Shown here piece after piece: positions 34,310 to 43,209 of a stretch of DNA of 44,983 bases. Both the position numbers and the translations under genes were made by a program. How positions within the stretch are numbered: position 1 is the stretch's first letter; every line of letters begins with the position of its first letter. The notes below the pieces were generated by a model, which made no database searches, was not told the origin of the DNA, and saw only the letters and a list, made by a program, of their open reading frames with translations. The stretch comes from Pseudobacteriovorax sp. (GTDB lineage: Bacteria > Bdellovibrionota_B > Oligoflexia > Oligoflexales > Oligoflexaceae), in assembly GCA_013215145.1 (NCBI GenBank), contig JABSRP010000052.1:1-44983 (forward strand), read 5' to 3'.

Positions 34310-34930
34310 ATGGTTTATATCATCGTGTCTACTATTTTGAGTGCGAGCGTACAAAGTTCGTCCTTTACCCTTGAACGAGGGGTCATAAGGGCTGCGACTG
34401 GTACGTATGTTCATAAAACAGTACCCCTACCAGGTGTTCCGGACTACCTCACCGAACCCAAGGTGTCGGCAGCTCTTATTGTTGAGGGTGGGCTCGACCC
34501 AAGTGGAAGCCTCGAGATAGGCTTGTTTCCCACACAAAAGACCTTTCTATTTAGATCCAATGACGGCCGTTGGCTCTCCGTTGAAGCTCAAAAAATGAAC
34601 ATCACAACAGCTTATCGCTATTACATCAACCAAAGCATATCTTTTTCTCTCGGTATCCTTACATCTTATAGTATGGGGGATGGCATTGTCGAACGAGAAT
34701 CCGCTCAGGGGATCGGTCTACGCGATTTTGATACGGAAATTGCATTATCTCCAGCGATCTATATGATGGATGCATCTGCTCAGTTAAAGGTTTGGCAAGA
34801 GGGTGCGCTAGCCGCATTTATCGATTTTCGCTATTCGAGCCGTCTAAAAAAACAGACCAAGGTCAGCTATGACCAGTACAGCATCATTGGTGGATTCAAG
34901 TACCAACTGCCCAAAAAAGATGGCTCATAA
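34310..34930 (+). CDS. Putative exported beta-rich (outer-membrane) protein
   Basis: A 206-residue protein. The first 18 residues (MVYIIVSTILSASVQSSS) look like a weak signal peptide without a basic n-region, so the true start may lie slightly elsewhere. The rest is strand-like with aromatic residues at regular positions (SFSLGILTSYSMGDG, LAAFIDFRYSSR, YSIIGGFKYQL), suggesting a small barrel. I recognise no family. It is convergent with the BamA-like gene at 34965. Confidence 0.62.
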   Translation: MVYIIVSTILSASVQSSSFTLERGVIRAATGTYVHKTVPLPGVPDYLTEPKVSAALIVEGGLDPSGSLEIGLFPTQKTFLFRSNDGRWLSVEAQKMNITTAYRYYINQSISFSLGILTSYSMGDGIVERESAQGIGLRDFDTEIALSPAIYMMDASAQLKVWQEGALAAFIDFRYSSRLKKQTKVSYDQYSIIGGFKYQLPKKDGS

Positions 34931-34964
34931 TCGCCTCACTTAGCACAGTTAATAGAAAGTATGG

Positions 34965-36050
34965 TTAAAAAGCCTCAAGGACGTAAAGATAAAATTGTGG
35001 ACCATGGCGACCAACTCCAATATCGGCCCTTAGATTTATTTTTTGTTTTGCCGTGATTTGGTAGCGGACACCACCACCAAATGAAGGCAAAACATCGTTT
35101 TTAACAAGATCAGAGATTGATTCAGCGACATTACCAGCACCAGCAAATGTAACAAACGAAAAGCGCTTATGGAAACGATAACGGCCCTCGGTCTCGAACA
35201 CCGACAATGCAGTGTCACGGTAACGCCCCTTAAAATACCCTCTTAAGAGATCGTGTCCACCAAGCTTTGCCAGTTGGTAGAAAGGGACCTCTCCACTGTA
35301 AGCCTTGAGAAAAAATCGCGATGCTAATGTCCATCGTTTCGATAGCTTTTGATATAACCGCGTATGAATCAGAGAATAATTAAAGGGGTACCGACTCCCC
35401 AATCCCTCATCAAATCGCCAGTGAGCGAACTGCATCCTATAGCCACCCTCAGGATAGAACGGGTCATCTGTGGTTTCCTTTTCTAAACTAACCCCAAAGC
35501 CAAGCTGTTTTCCCCCATGAAATCCCACCAGCCCTCTGGGATCGATAGTCGAGGATCGCTGATCTACCAACTCAAACGAGTCATCACGCCACTTAATTTG
35601 CACCCCCAAGCCCCAGTTTTGCGTAACAGGAAAAATGAACCCACCTTGTCCAAGCACGCGCTGCTCTTTAATGACTTGCTCATCATCTTGTTTGGTTTCA
35701 TCCCCAATACCATAAAACTTCTGTGGAAAATCAAGTATTTCAGCATAAACTACATAATCAATGGAAGAGTCCGGTAGGGACTGGCGTGTACCTAATGCCC
35801 AGAGAAATTGTTTTTTCTCGGTGTACATAAGCCCCGTTATCACTGGTTCAGCCTTTTTGGCAAAACTCGAGGGTACATAAATCGCAACACCACCCAGGGC
35901 CAACCCTGTCTCGGGCGTCGAAAAGATAACCGGTAGAGCGCCTAGCTCAGTATCTATTTCCGCTGCCTGCTTTTTGTCGTCTTCGGTCACAGGACTGCCG
36001 AGCCCAAGTGAGTTGGCTAGTAAGACAAATATAAGGAAGTAGTTACGCAT
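34965..36050 (-). CDS. BamA/TamA-like outer-membrane surface-antigen protein
   Basis: A 361-residue protein with a signal peptide (residues 1-19). It matches the C-terminal 16-strand barrel of the Omp85 superfamily without POTRA domains: PVIFSTPETGLALGG at the start, QKFYGIGD, the conserved LGGHDLLRGYFKGRYRD (equivalent to the VRGF/Y motif in loop 6), GAGNVAESI, SFGGGVRY and a final Phe (VLEAF). POTRA-less members are common and are thought to act in transport or as patatin-type partners. A role in protein insertion cannot be assumed. It is followed, in convergent order, by the gene at 34310. Confidence 0.88.
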   Translation of the reverse strand: MRNYFLIFVLLANSLGLGSPVTEDDKKQAAEIDTELGALPVIFSTPETGLALGGVAIYVPSSFAKKAEPVITGLMYTEKKQFLWALGTRQSLPDSSIDYVVYAEILDFPQKFYGIGDETKQDDEQVIKEQRVLGQGGFIFPVTQNWGLGVQIKWRDDSFELVDQRSSTIDPRGLVGFHGGKQLGFGVSLEKETTDDPFYPEGGYRMQFAHWRFDEGLGSRYPFNYSLIHTRLYQKLSKRWTLASRFFLKAYSGEVPFYQLAKLGGHDLLRGYFKGRYRDTALSVFETEGRYRFHKRFSFVTFAGAGNVAESISDLVKNDVLPSFGGGVRYQITAKQKINLRADIGVGRHGPQFYLYVLEAF

Positions 36051-36133
36051 GGTGCCCCCAACTCAAGCCCTATCGGTGCGCATGGGCCCAACTTTACGAA
36101 GGGTCCCTACTTCCTACGTCATCGAAATGAATC

Positions 36134-36156
36134 AGGGTTTCAAGAACTAAAACCCT
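36134..36156 (-). terminator. Possible hairpin after metB
   Basis: AGGGTTT (36134-36140) pairs with AAACCCT (36150-36156) with a nine-base loop, overlapping the metB stop codon region. No clear T-run follows on the minus strand. Confidence 0.3.
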
Positions 36157-37328
36157 TGCGACAGCCGAGGGGTGGGCTTGGTAGAAAGGCAATTCTGAAA
36201 AGCCGCTTCGAGATCCGCCCAAAGATCTTCGAGACTTTCAATACCAACCGAAAGGCGCAGTAAGCGATCGGAGATACCAGCAGTTTTTCGGGCCTCTGCA
36301 GGCATCGCAGCATGAGTCATGGAAGCCGGATGAGCAATCAAACTCTCAACCCCACCAAGAGATTCAGCAAGAGAAAATAGCTGCAATTGTCCGACGAACT
36401 GCTCGATGTCGCAAGCTTCGTCCAGCTCAAAACTAATCATCCCTCCAGGTAGTAGATGCTGGGTCTTGGCCAATTGCTCTTCTCGTGGCGATCCAAACCC
36501 TGGGTAATATACCTGATCGACAAGACTGCTCTCTCTAAGCCTGTGGGCAATAGCATTAGCGTTGCGACAATGCTCTTTAAATCGCAACTCAAGGGTACGA
36601 ATTCCCCTCAAGGTAAGGTAACTATCAAAAGGGCTCCCAGTAATTCCGAGGCAATTAGCCAACCAAGCTATCTGTTCGTAGTCTCCGGGATCTTTGGCAA
36701 TAACAGTCCCTCCAACGACATCGGAGTGTCCATTGATGTATTTTGTGGTGGAGTGGATCACATAATCAGCTCCTAATGAAAGCGGCTGCTGGCCATGTGG
36801 CGTCAGAAACGTATTATCCACCACGACTTTTGTTTCGGGACCGCATCGATTTGCCACAGATTGGATATCGATCAAGCGAAGCAGTGGGTTACTTGGCGTT
36901 TCCACCCAACAAAGTTTGGGCTTTTTATCAAGAGCCTCTTTCAGAGCTGGCTCGTTGGAATAGTCCACAAACTGACAATCAATAATTCCTTTCTCCCTTA
37001 AAAAGTTCAGAAGTCGATAGGTGCCGCCATAGCAGTCATGACTAGCGACAACCAAATCACCTTGCTTGAGTGTGTTGACCAGCAAGGTGACCGCAGACAT
37101 TCCGGTAGAGGTGATCACCGCACCAGCACCGCCTTCAAGCTTTGCCAAGATATCCGCGGTATGACTCCGCGTCGGATTACCGGACCTGGTATAGTCGTAC
37201 TGCCTTTTTTCGCCAAACTTTTTAAACGAAAACGTCGAACTCAAATGCACAGGAGGCATGACAGCTCCGTGGTGCTGGTCGGTATCAACGGCATGTCTAG
37301 CGGCAAGGGTTTGCTTCGAGAAACTCAT
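36147..37328 (-). CDS. metB: Cystathionine gamma-synthase / O-acylhomoserine trans-sulfuration enzyme
   Basis: A 393-residue PLP enzyme of the Cys/Met metabolism family. It would join an acylated homoserine to cysteine (or sulfide) in methionine synthesis. Visible motifs are HAVDTDQHHGAVMPPVHLSS, YDYTRSGNPTR, the PLP-phosphate region TSTGMSA, WVETPSNPLLRL, DNTFLTP and the Schiff-base Lys in HSTTKYINGHSD, then GGVESLIAHPASMTHA. The choice between MetB, MetY and a gamma-lyase is not certain from sequence, but the overlap of its ATG with the metX-like gene's stop (37325-37328) supports biosynthesis. It is under the SAM riboswitch upstream of that gene. Confidence 0.88.
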   Translation of the reverse strand: MSFSKQTLAARHAVDTDQHHGAVMPPVHLSSTFSFKKFGEKRQYDYTRSGNPTRSHTADILAKLEGGAGAVITSTGMSAVTLLVNTLKQGDLVVASHDCYGGTYRLLNFLREKGIIDCQFVDYSNEPALKEALDKKPKLCWVETPSNPLLRLIDIQSVANRCGPETKVVVDNTFLTPHGQQPLSLGADYVIHSTTKYINGHSDVVGGTVIAKDPGDYEQIAWLANCLGITGSPFDSYLTLRGIRTLELRFKEHCRNANAIAHRLRESSLVDQVYYPGFGSPREEQLAKTQHLLPGGMISFELDEACDIEQFVGQLQLFSLAESLGGVESLIAHPASMTHAAMPAEARKTAGISDRLLRLSVGIESLEDLWADLEAAFQNCLSTKPTPRLSQGF

Positions 37329-38326
37329 AAGGACTCCGAAAGTAAAGTTTTAAACAATCTTGATAACAGCACTGATTCTTTCAAAAAGCTGTCATGACCG
37401 TAGGGTGAATCGAATAAATAGAGCTCGCCTCTTGTTTTACAGGCAAGTTCGGACAAGAGGTGTGGAGGTACTAGCGTATCCTGCTCAAAACCAATCACCG
37501 AGTGTTTGAAGCGCTGCGGATCAACATTGATGTCATGAGTTAGGATGGACTTTGCCAGCAACCGTCGTGATGTGAGGCTGCGACCAGACGCAAACTCGCG
37601 GCCATGATGATTTAGATAGGCAATGACTTCATCACGACCCGAGAACCTTTCTTCAAATTCGTTAGAGGTTCGATAAGTAGTCATAGCTAAGCCCCTCGAG
37701 AGCTCAGCCAAGCGTTTTTGAATTCCAGGAAGCTCTTTTAGAGAGGCGTGTTCGGAAAGGTCCAGTAGCTCGTTTTGAAGATAGCGATAGGCATAGCCCA
37801 TGGCATGAGATTTATGAGCCCCCGAGATGGATATAAGATGCTGAATCAAATGCGGAAAGCAATCCCCAAAAGCTAGATTAACCATGGCCCCGTACGAGGC
37901 ACCAACCATAGCGTAAACCTCACGGTAGCCAATATGATCAATGATAGCCTTAAGGAGGCGAGCCTGATCTCGGGTGGAGACCTGACAATGATCTGGCCAA
38001 GCGCCATCTTTTGGACCGAAAGTATCGCCATCATTTCCCAGATAATCCCAGCCGAGGATGCAATAATCAGCAGTGTTTAGCGCCTTATCATATCCAACAA
38101 GCTCCTTCCACCAAGGTTTGTAACTGCCTGCATATTCAGTGATTCCTCGATGTGACGAAACACCACCAGAGACAGCGATAAGAGGGTTCTTGGGATTCCC
38201 ATGCAACCGATAGGCAACATCAAAATCCTCTAAAACAGTGCCATCACTCAGGACAAATTCACGAATGTGGAAGATACAGTCTTCGTAGGATTGGTCATGA
38301 ACAGATCTGCTTGCGATTGGACTCAC
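37325..38326 (-). CDS. metX: Homoserine O-acyltransferase (MetX-like)
   Basis: A 333-residue alpha/beta-hydrolase-fold acyltransferase. It would acylate homoserine with acetyl- or succinyl-CoA, the first committed step to methionine. Motifs: LEDFDVAYRLHGNP, AVSGGVSSHR, LGWDYLGNDGDTFGP, nucleophile VGASYGAMV, Asp in IGFEQDTLVPP and His in YGHDSFLKE. The protein is somewhat shorter than usual MetX and acyl specificity is unclear. The start is GTG at 38326, directly after the U-run of the riboswitch terminator, with GGGAG of the terminator stem placed seven bases upstream as SD. It overlaps metB by four bases. Confidence 0.85.
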   Translation of the reverse strand: MSPIASRSVHDQSYEDCIFHIREFVLSDGTVLEDFDVAYRLHGNPKNPLIAVSGGVSSHRGITEYAGSYKPWWKELVGYDKALNTADYCILGWDYLGNDGDTFGPKDGAWPDHCQVSTRDQARLLKAIIDHIGYREVYAMVGASYGAMVNLAFGDCFPHLIQHLISISGAHKSHAMGYAYRYLQNELLDLSEHASLKELPGIQKRLAELSRGLAMTTYRTSNEFEERFSGRDEVIAYLNHHGREFASGRSLTSRRLLAKSILTHDINVDPQRFKHSVIGFEQDTLVPPHLLSELACKTRGELYLFDSPYGHDSFLKESVLLSRLFKTLLSESL

Positions 38327-38355
38327 AAAAAAACTCCCTATATAAACGGGAGTTT
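38327..38355 (-). terminator. Riboswitch-controlled terminator containing the metX ribosome binding site
   Basis: On the minus strand AAACTCCC (38355-38348), a nine-base loop, GGGAGTTT (38338-38331) and a run of seven T make a textbook intrinsic terminator. The GTG start at 38326 follows the last T. GGGAG in the 3' arm is at ideal SD distance. Confidence 0.88.
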
Positions 38356-38373
38356 GGAATTGACTTCATGCAC

Positions 38374-38476
38374 GTCATCTTCCGGGATACTCCCGCAGGA
38401 TTTGGCACCTTTCTGATATCTCTATCAGGGTTGCCCCGACGTCTTCGGGCCTGTCCCTCAGTCGGTCTTGATGATA
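38374..38476 (-). promoter_or_regulatory. SAM-I (S-box) riboswitch aptamer
   Basis: The minus strand shows the S-box signature in order: ATCATCAAGACC (P1 5' side), GAGGGACAGGCCCGAAGAC, GGGGCAACC, an AAGGTGCCAAATCCTGC block, and GAAGATGA (P1 3' side). It lies upstream of metX-metB with a terminator after it, so S-adenosylmethionine binding should switch off the operon. Confidence 0.93.
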
Positions 38477-38511
38477 GGTATTATGAAAAACTAAATTAGT
38501 CCTGCGGTCAA
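38477..38511 (-). promoter_or_regulatory. Possible promoter of the metX-metB operon
   Basis: On the minus strand CATAAT (38485-38480) lies just upstream of the riboswitch and TTGACC (38511-38506) 20 bases further up. The spacing is longer than ideal. The remaining region to 38810 holds no gene that I can support. Confidence 0.4.
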
Positions 38512-38810
38512 GAGATTCACGAAAAAAAAATTTCATGAGGTTTCCTAAAGGAAGGATTTGCCTGTTTCGCAACGCTAACACAACGAAGAGCTCATGACAC
38601 AAAAAGACCACCGTGGACTTTATATAAATTGAAGGACAAGCGGATGCAACACGGGCTGAAAGCTCTGATTAGCTCATCCATTCCCTAGTATCGTTACAAC
38701 AACACGATCCATCTTAGGCGGTCTTCTTAGGAAAAAATGAATTGACCAAGTAGCCGACTGCTGAAAGATTGGCTCAAGACCATTGACAACGAAAATATTT
38801 GGAGACCTTT

Positions 38811-39671
38811 ATGAAGACTTTCGTCAAAGCGAGTCTATTGCTTGCATCAACTGTTGGTATGACCTCCGGCTGCGGAGTGTCCGAGCAGGAATCAGACCTA
38901 AAAATTCGCGGTGGTACTGAGGTTAGTGACAATGAACTGTCGGCAGTGCGAACCTCAACGGTGGCGCTAACAACTAGCTTCACGGCAGACGGATCTGGAG
39001 ATTCCATCCTATCACAAGGAAAGTCTTTTTGTTCAGGAACCATCATTGGTGTCAGAACCATAGTAACGGCAGCTCATTGTATTCAGGCTTTAGAGGGCAG
39101 AACCACTAAGGGAGATAACATCTTCCCAAATGCAAGCGATTACCTTGTGCATTTTGGGACCAAAGTATCTGAAACAGGCACATACATCAGAGCAGCAAAA
39201 GTCATTCCTCATCCGGACTGGGACCCGGGGCAAACCCTTTCCCCGATCCCCACCAGAGCTCCCAATGATATTGGGCTGATCATCCTTTCGGAAGATATTC
39301 CGGATACTATGGCTATCGCGCCAATCGCCGATCCGGAACTTGAAGTGAGAAACGAAGACGCATATCTCGCAGGATACGGTGTTTCCCGAAGCCGCAATTC
39401 GAATGACACAGGTATCCTAAGAACCTTGACAAGCACGTTTACAGGCGAACGAAATAATATCGCTCGGGTCTCTCATGGAGGATTCCTCAAAGGTATCTGT
39501 GCAGGTGATTCTGGTGGTCCTGCTTATGTCTTAGTTGATGGCGAGCTTCAGCTTGTAGGAGCAGCGTCAACAGGAATTGAGGTCCCCTTAGTAGGTTGTG
39601 TGGGATCAGGCAGTAACTCAACTGACGTGAGATTCTACAAAGATTGGATCGAAGCAAATAGCGAGATCTAA
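38811..39671 (+). CDS. Trypsin-like (S1) serine protease lipoprotein
   Basis: A 286-residue exported protease. The ATG at 38811 has GGAG six bases upstream; a TTG four codons earlier would overlap that site. The signal has a Cys at the end of the hydrophobic part (TVGMTSGCGVS), so it may be lipid-anchored. IRGGTEV marks the likely N-terminus of the active enzyme. The triad is H in TAAHC, D in PNDIGLI and S in GICAGDSGGP. Disulfide-forming Cys are present in SFCSGT and VGCVGSG. Specificity may be trypsin-like but the primary-specificity residue was not assigned. A strong terminator follows. Confidence 0.92.
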   Translation: MKTFVKASLLLASTVGMTSGCGVSEQESDLKIRGGTEVSDNELSAVRTSTVALTTSFTADGSGDSILSQGKSFCSGTIIGVRTIVTAAHCIQALEGRTTKGDNIFPNASDYLVHFGTKVSETGTYIRAAKVIPHPDWDPGQTLSPIPTRAPNDIGLIILSEDIPDTMAIAPIADPELEVRNEDAYLAGYGVSRSRNSNDTGILRTLTSTFTGERNNIARVSHGGFLKGICAGDSGGPAYVLVDGELQLVGAASTGIEVPLVGCVGSGSNSTDVRFYKDWIEANSEI

Positions 39672-39682
39672 TATAGCTTGAG

Positions 39683-39713
39683 GTGCCTGGCGAGGCATGC
39701 CAGGTGCTTTTTT
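39683..39713 (+). terminator. Intrinsic terminator after the protease gene
   Basis: GTGCCTGGC (39683-39691) pairs with GCCAGGTGC (39699-39707) through two wobbles, closing on GAGGCAT, followed by six T. It lies 11 bp past the stop. Confidence 0.88.
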
Positions 39714-39773
39714 CTCCTTGCTTTCTCCATTTTCGTGCCATAATTAAGGTTAAACGAATTTGGAGACGCTTCG

Positions 39774-40505
39774 ATGACAGGCTGCGCAGCTACTTTCAAA
39801 AAAATTCTATTCACATGGTTCTTGCTAACGACTCTTCCCTTATATGCATCAGTAGATCGCAACTGTTTACGAACTCATCTTATTGAAGCCATAGATATCA
39901 ATAGCGAGCGTTTAAAGCACTATAGCGCAGCAACCAATGGACGATCAGAATCCATTTCTAGACAGCTGATATGGTCAGAACGTGGATTGATTCTATTGTC
40001 ACCATTGATTGATTGGACGGCTCTGTACTGGCAGAGTTCGGGCATACCTGTGGCCTGCGATGATTACATTCCCATGGCGCAGACTCCTGACTTCCAGATC
40101 ACCGATCACAGCTATGATTTACGTACTAGGATTTCCCTCACGGCCGACTCCCTAAGAGCTCGCATCGACGACGCCTGGGAAAAAAGTGACGAGGCCGCAG
40201 TCCAAGTCATCGATGAAATCATAGAGACCCTCAACTCGCAGAAGCACTTCAATTGCATGACACGTCATTTGCTTGAATCCGTAGCAAGGAGCCTGACTCT
40301 CAAACCCAAATATATTTCCGCTGCCCAAGCCAAGGACCTCTATTCGCCATCCTTCTTTATGGATGTGTTAATAGGTCTGCAAATACAGGGAATTGGCTTT
40401 GCCCTTGATCTGGACAAGGCAGCGGCACCGATTCAGGCACAGGGGATTCCCATCATCTGTAACGATGTCCCTCATATACCCAAACCAGTGTCGGGGTCGC
40501 TATGA
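39774..40505 (+). CDS. Secreted protein of unknown function
   Basis: A 243-residue exported protein with GGAG eight bases before the ATG. The signal peptide spans about residues 8-25 (KILFTWFLLTTLPLYAS). The mature protein is mostly helical and appears to be two related halves: each has a C-containing start (RNCLRTHL and FNCMTRHL), a LKHYSAAT/LKPKYISAA segment, and an end with GIPVACDDYIP / GIPIICNDVP. This internal duplication of about 90-100 residues is visible by eye. No family is recognised. It is convergent with the PhoD-like gene, one base apart. Confidence 0.75.
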   Translation: MTGCAATFKKILFTWFLLTTLPLYASVDRNCLRTHLIEAIDINSERLKHYSAATNGRSESISRQLIWSERGLILLSPLIDWTALYWQSSGIPVACDDYIPMAQTPDFQITDHSYDLRTRISLTADSLRARIDDAWEKSDEAAVQVIDEIIETLNSQKHFNCMTRHLLESVARSLTLKPKYISAAQAKDLYSPSFFMDVLIGLQIQGIGFALDLDKAAAPIQAQGIPIICNDVPHIPKPVSGSL

Positions 40506-40506
40506 C

Positions 40507-41532
40507 CTAAAACTCAGAGGTATAATCTAAGACGTGTCGGCTCAAGCTATCAACAGATTCCGCACTTTGAATACTTGCGATAACCTTTGGTCGCGACCCA
40601 CTATCCCAATCGAACTCCAAAAGCCCAAAATTTTTCTCTCCGACAATGTCACCCACGCGGTAAATTTCCGGCAGTCTGACACCAACAGAGTGTGTGAGTC
40701 CAGAAGACATAATTTCATAGAGGGCTTTTCCTCCCGGAAGCGGACGTCTGATGATTTCGGCCATATGACGATCACCGGTAAGCACTAAAATATCCTGGTC
40801 CAGTTGAGCTAAAATCTCATAAAGCCGACGTCTTTCCTCTGGATACTGATTCCAACCCTCAAGCCCTAAGCCAGTGATCCGTGACGTTAGATGTATACCC
40901 GTGCCAATGATAATAAAGTCGGCGGTGGATGCAAAAAGGGTTTCCTCCAACCATTGCCACTGCAACTCACCTAAAAGACCACCTTGGCCAGGCCTTTCTT
41001 TAAAGTAGCGCACATCAAGAGAGACGATATCTATCTTCTGACCTTCTGGCCCCCAAGATTCCAAGCGAAAAATCCCTTCTTGCTCACGAATGGGATCAAA
41101 AGGATCCTTGCCAAGGAAATCCCAAAACACTTGCTGACTCCCGCCTTTTTCCTCGTAGTCAATCCCTACATTGTTACCTCCATAGTCATGATCATCCCAA
41201 ACTCCCGAAATCCGCGCCAGCTTACCTAGGCGCTGATAATCAGGATGATTTAAGATTTTCTGGTACTGATCAGCCCTTTCATTAGGGCTCGCATATTCAG
41301 CATAGATGTTATCACCGAGCCAATACCATAGGTCTGGCTGGCTACTAGCAATGTAGCGCCAATGGAATTGATTGCGACTTTGCCGGTTGCATGAACCAAA
41401 TGCCATGCGTCGCAGTGGACGACTAGAAATATTTGGAGTCATAGATGATGCCGTTGAGGATAACGTCAACTGAGGAATTGACGTAGCAAACGCCATGGCC
41501 GTCGCACCGCGGAAAAAATCTCGTCTTTGCAT
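40507..41532 (-). CDS. PhoD-like metallophosphatase, Tat-exported
   Basis: A 341-residue alkaline phosphatase D-like enzyme. The N-terminus MQRRDFFRGATAMAFA is a twin-arginine signal. Metal-site motifs: AFGSCNRQ, WYWLGDNIYAE, GVWDDHDYGGNN, VLTGDRHMAEI and SSGLTHSV. PhoD enzymes use iron and calcium and hydrolyse phosphodiesters and monoesters in the periplasm. This protein lacks the large N-terminal domain of classical PhoD, like many bacterial members of the family. Divergent from the gene at 41738. Confidence 0.9.
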   Translation of the reverse strand: MQRRDFFRGATAMAFATSIPQLTLSSTASSMTPNISSRPLRRMAFGSCNRQSRNQFHWRYIASSQPDLWYWLGDNIYAEYASPNERADQYQKILNHPDYQRLGKLARISGVWDDHDYGGNNVGIDYEEKGGSQQVFWDFLGKDPFDPIREQEGIFRLESWGPEGQKIDIVSLDVRYFKERPGQGGLLGELQWQWLEETLFASTADFIIIGTGIHLTSRITGLGLEGWNQYPEERRRLYEILAQLDQDILVLTGDRHMAEIIRRPLPGGKALYEIMSSGLTHSVGVRLPEIYRVGDIVGEKNFGLLEFDWDSGSRPKVIASIQSAESVDSLSRHVLDYTSEF

Positions 41533-41737
41533 ATTTGACCTATTAAAAATGGTTTCAGATGGTGAGTTTAGTATATAGATTTGTCGCCATGTTGAATCAA
41601 CTAATCATAAAGAATCGTTAAAATTAAAAATGCTAAACAACAGCAACTATAAATGTTCTGTGATGACACTAACTCCTTGACCCTATACGTCAGCATGGTA
41701 GATAAAAATTTTCGACCATCAATACCGAGGGAATCCC

Positions 41738-42865
41738 ATGTTACGTCGCGCCATATCTTTAGCAGCACTATCCATCATGACTCCGGCATTTAGCACTCAG
41801 GCCGCAGAGCTCTATGAAAAAGACCTAGCCATTATCATCAGCCATCAGGCGGATAAACCCATAACCATTTCACACAAAAATGAGCCCATTTTTAAGCAAG
41901 CATGGTTAGAAAAAGTTCAAGATGCGTACCGACGCACTTCAGTGGGTGATACACTTCGATACGAAAATTGGACTTCTGACTGGCGCCTGGTCTCTTTGAG
42001 GCTGGTACCTTGCTCACCCATAGGCAATAGCATCCTTGCCGACCAGGACATATTCTGTTGGCCCGAACTTAGACAGGTGTGGCAACCTGTAATGGAAAAC
42101 TTCAAGGGACGAGTGATACGTCACGATTATTGGGCCGATGATCGCGCTATTCATGTTCTTTATGATGTGTTTGGTACAGATCGTCAAAGGCAAGTGCAAG
42201 CGCTTTCCAGCGTCAAGGAGCAATTAGATTCTGATCCATCGGGACAGTCGATTGCCGCTACGACCTTGCAAGAGTTTCTATCTTTGCGCGACCAAGTGGT
42301 TCAGCAGTATCTCAGCGACATAGAGGGGTTGCGCACAGGAGGCTACCCGGAAGCTGCTTATCAAGGACACGGACTACGTCCCGAATACAATCACTATAAA
42401 ATAGAAAGTGATTGGCAACAGAAACTTATGGGATTTTTAACCAACTATAGTCCTACTCGACAAATAAAAGCTTTAACCTCATTTTCTCTTCCTGAAGGTA
42501 GAGAACCAGCGCAAATTGACGAGTGGGTTTTTCTTTCCTTTGTCGGGGAAAACGGTAAAATCAAACAGGAGTCCATTGAAGTACTGGATCGATTGACAGG
42601 AAAAAGAATTATCAGCATAGGCACAAGCGAACAAGTATCGATGCGCAGAGATGATCCTATACTTTATGATTTCTACGTAGATAATCCCCAGGACCAAGAA
42701 ATGTTAAGATCATCTCTCCTGTTATTTGAGACTGATAGAGCCTTTCTGCGAGATAAAATAGCTGACCGCAGGCAACACCTTGTTCCCAACACCACCTGCG
42801 GGACCTGCACAAGTTTAATGATCTTAATTTCAACTTTCATAACTTCTCTTACTTTGAAGAGTTAG
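41738..42865 (+). CDS. Secreted protein truncated by a frameshift at a CxxCH motif
   Basis: A 375-residue open frame with a signal peptide (MLRRAISLAALSIMTPAFSTQA). The body is mixed alpha/beta with no recognised domain. Near the end the frame reads NTTCGTCT and then hydrophobic, non-native-looking residues to a TAG. In the next frame the same DNA continues as C-H-K-F-N-D-L and on to a stop at 42943-42945. One added C after base 42808 would give CGTCH, a c-type heme site, and a tail of about 45 residues. So the annotated C-terminus is probably wrong. It is either a true frameshift or a base error. Confidence 0.75.
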   Translation: MLRRAISLAALSIMTPAFSTQAAELYEKDLAIIISHQADKPITISHKNEPIFKQAWLEKVQDAYRRTSVGDTLRYENWTSDWRLVSLRLVPCSPIGNSILADQDIFCWPELRQVWQPVMENFKGRVIRHDYWADDRAIHVLYDVFGTDRQRQVQALSSVKEQLDSDPSGQSIAATTLQEFLSLRDQVVQQYLSDIEGLRTGGYPEAAYQGHGLRPEYNHYKIESDWQQKLMGFLTNYSPTRQIKALTSFSLPEGREPAQIDEWVFLSFVGENGKIKQESIEVLDRLTGKRIISIGTSEQVSMRRDDPILYDFYVDNPQDQEMLRSSLLLFETDRAFLRDKIADRRQHLVPNTTCGTCTSLMILISTFITSLTLKS

Positions 42866-42945
42866 ACATCGAAATAGCTCCGCGAACGAAAAAAGATACG
42901 GAGCTTGACATTAATTGGGCGAAACGTTTTTCTTCATCGCAGTAA
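42808..42945 (+). pseudogene. Displaced 3' end of the gene at 41738
   Basis: Frame +1 relative to the upstream gene encodes H-K-F-N-D-L-N-F-N-F-H-N-F-S-Y-F and a charged tail ending FSSSQ. It has no start of its own. It joins the upstream frame at the CGTC(H) position. Confidence 0.65.
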
Positions 42946-43209
42946 CTCTAAGGCGGCGGAATGATGCTTCTCGGACCTGAGAAGCCTCGCATACTTTTCT
43001 CGAAGTTCGCTGCGCTGATGCTTGAGGGTCTTCCTGGTAGACCTTGCAATGTTTCTTTCGACATTTTCATGAGCTAGTTTTTCTCAAGCCCTTTCTAGTT
43101 AGAGTCTATCTTTCGAAGAAAGTGCTTTTGAGCCCCTACTTCTAGCTTTTATGCCATCTAAGGCTACTTCTAGTTTTGTGACTCTAGTGGCTAGTATTCT
43201 TAATTTGCT

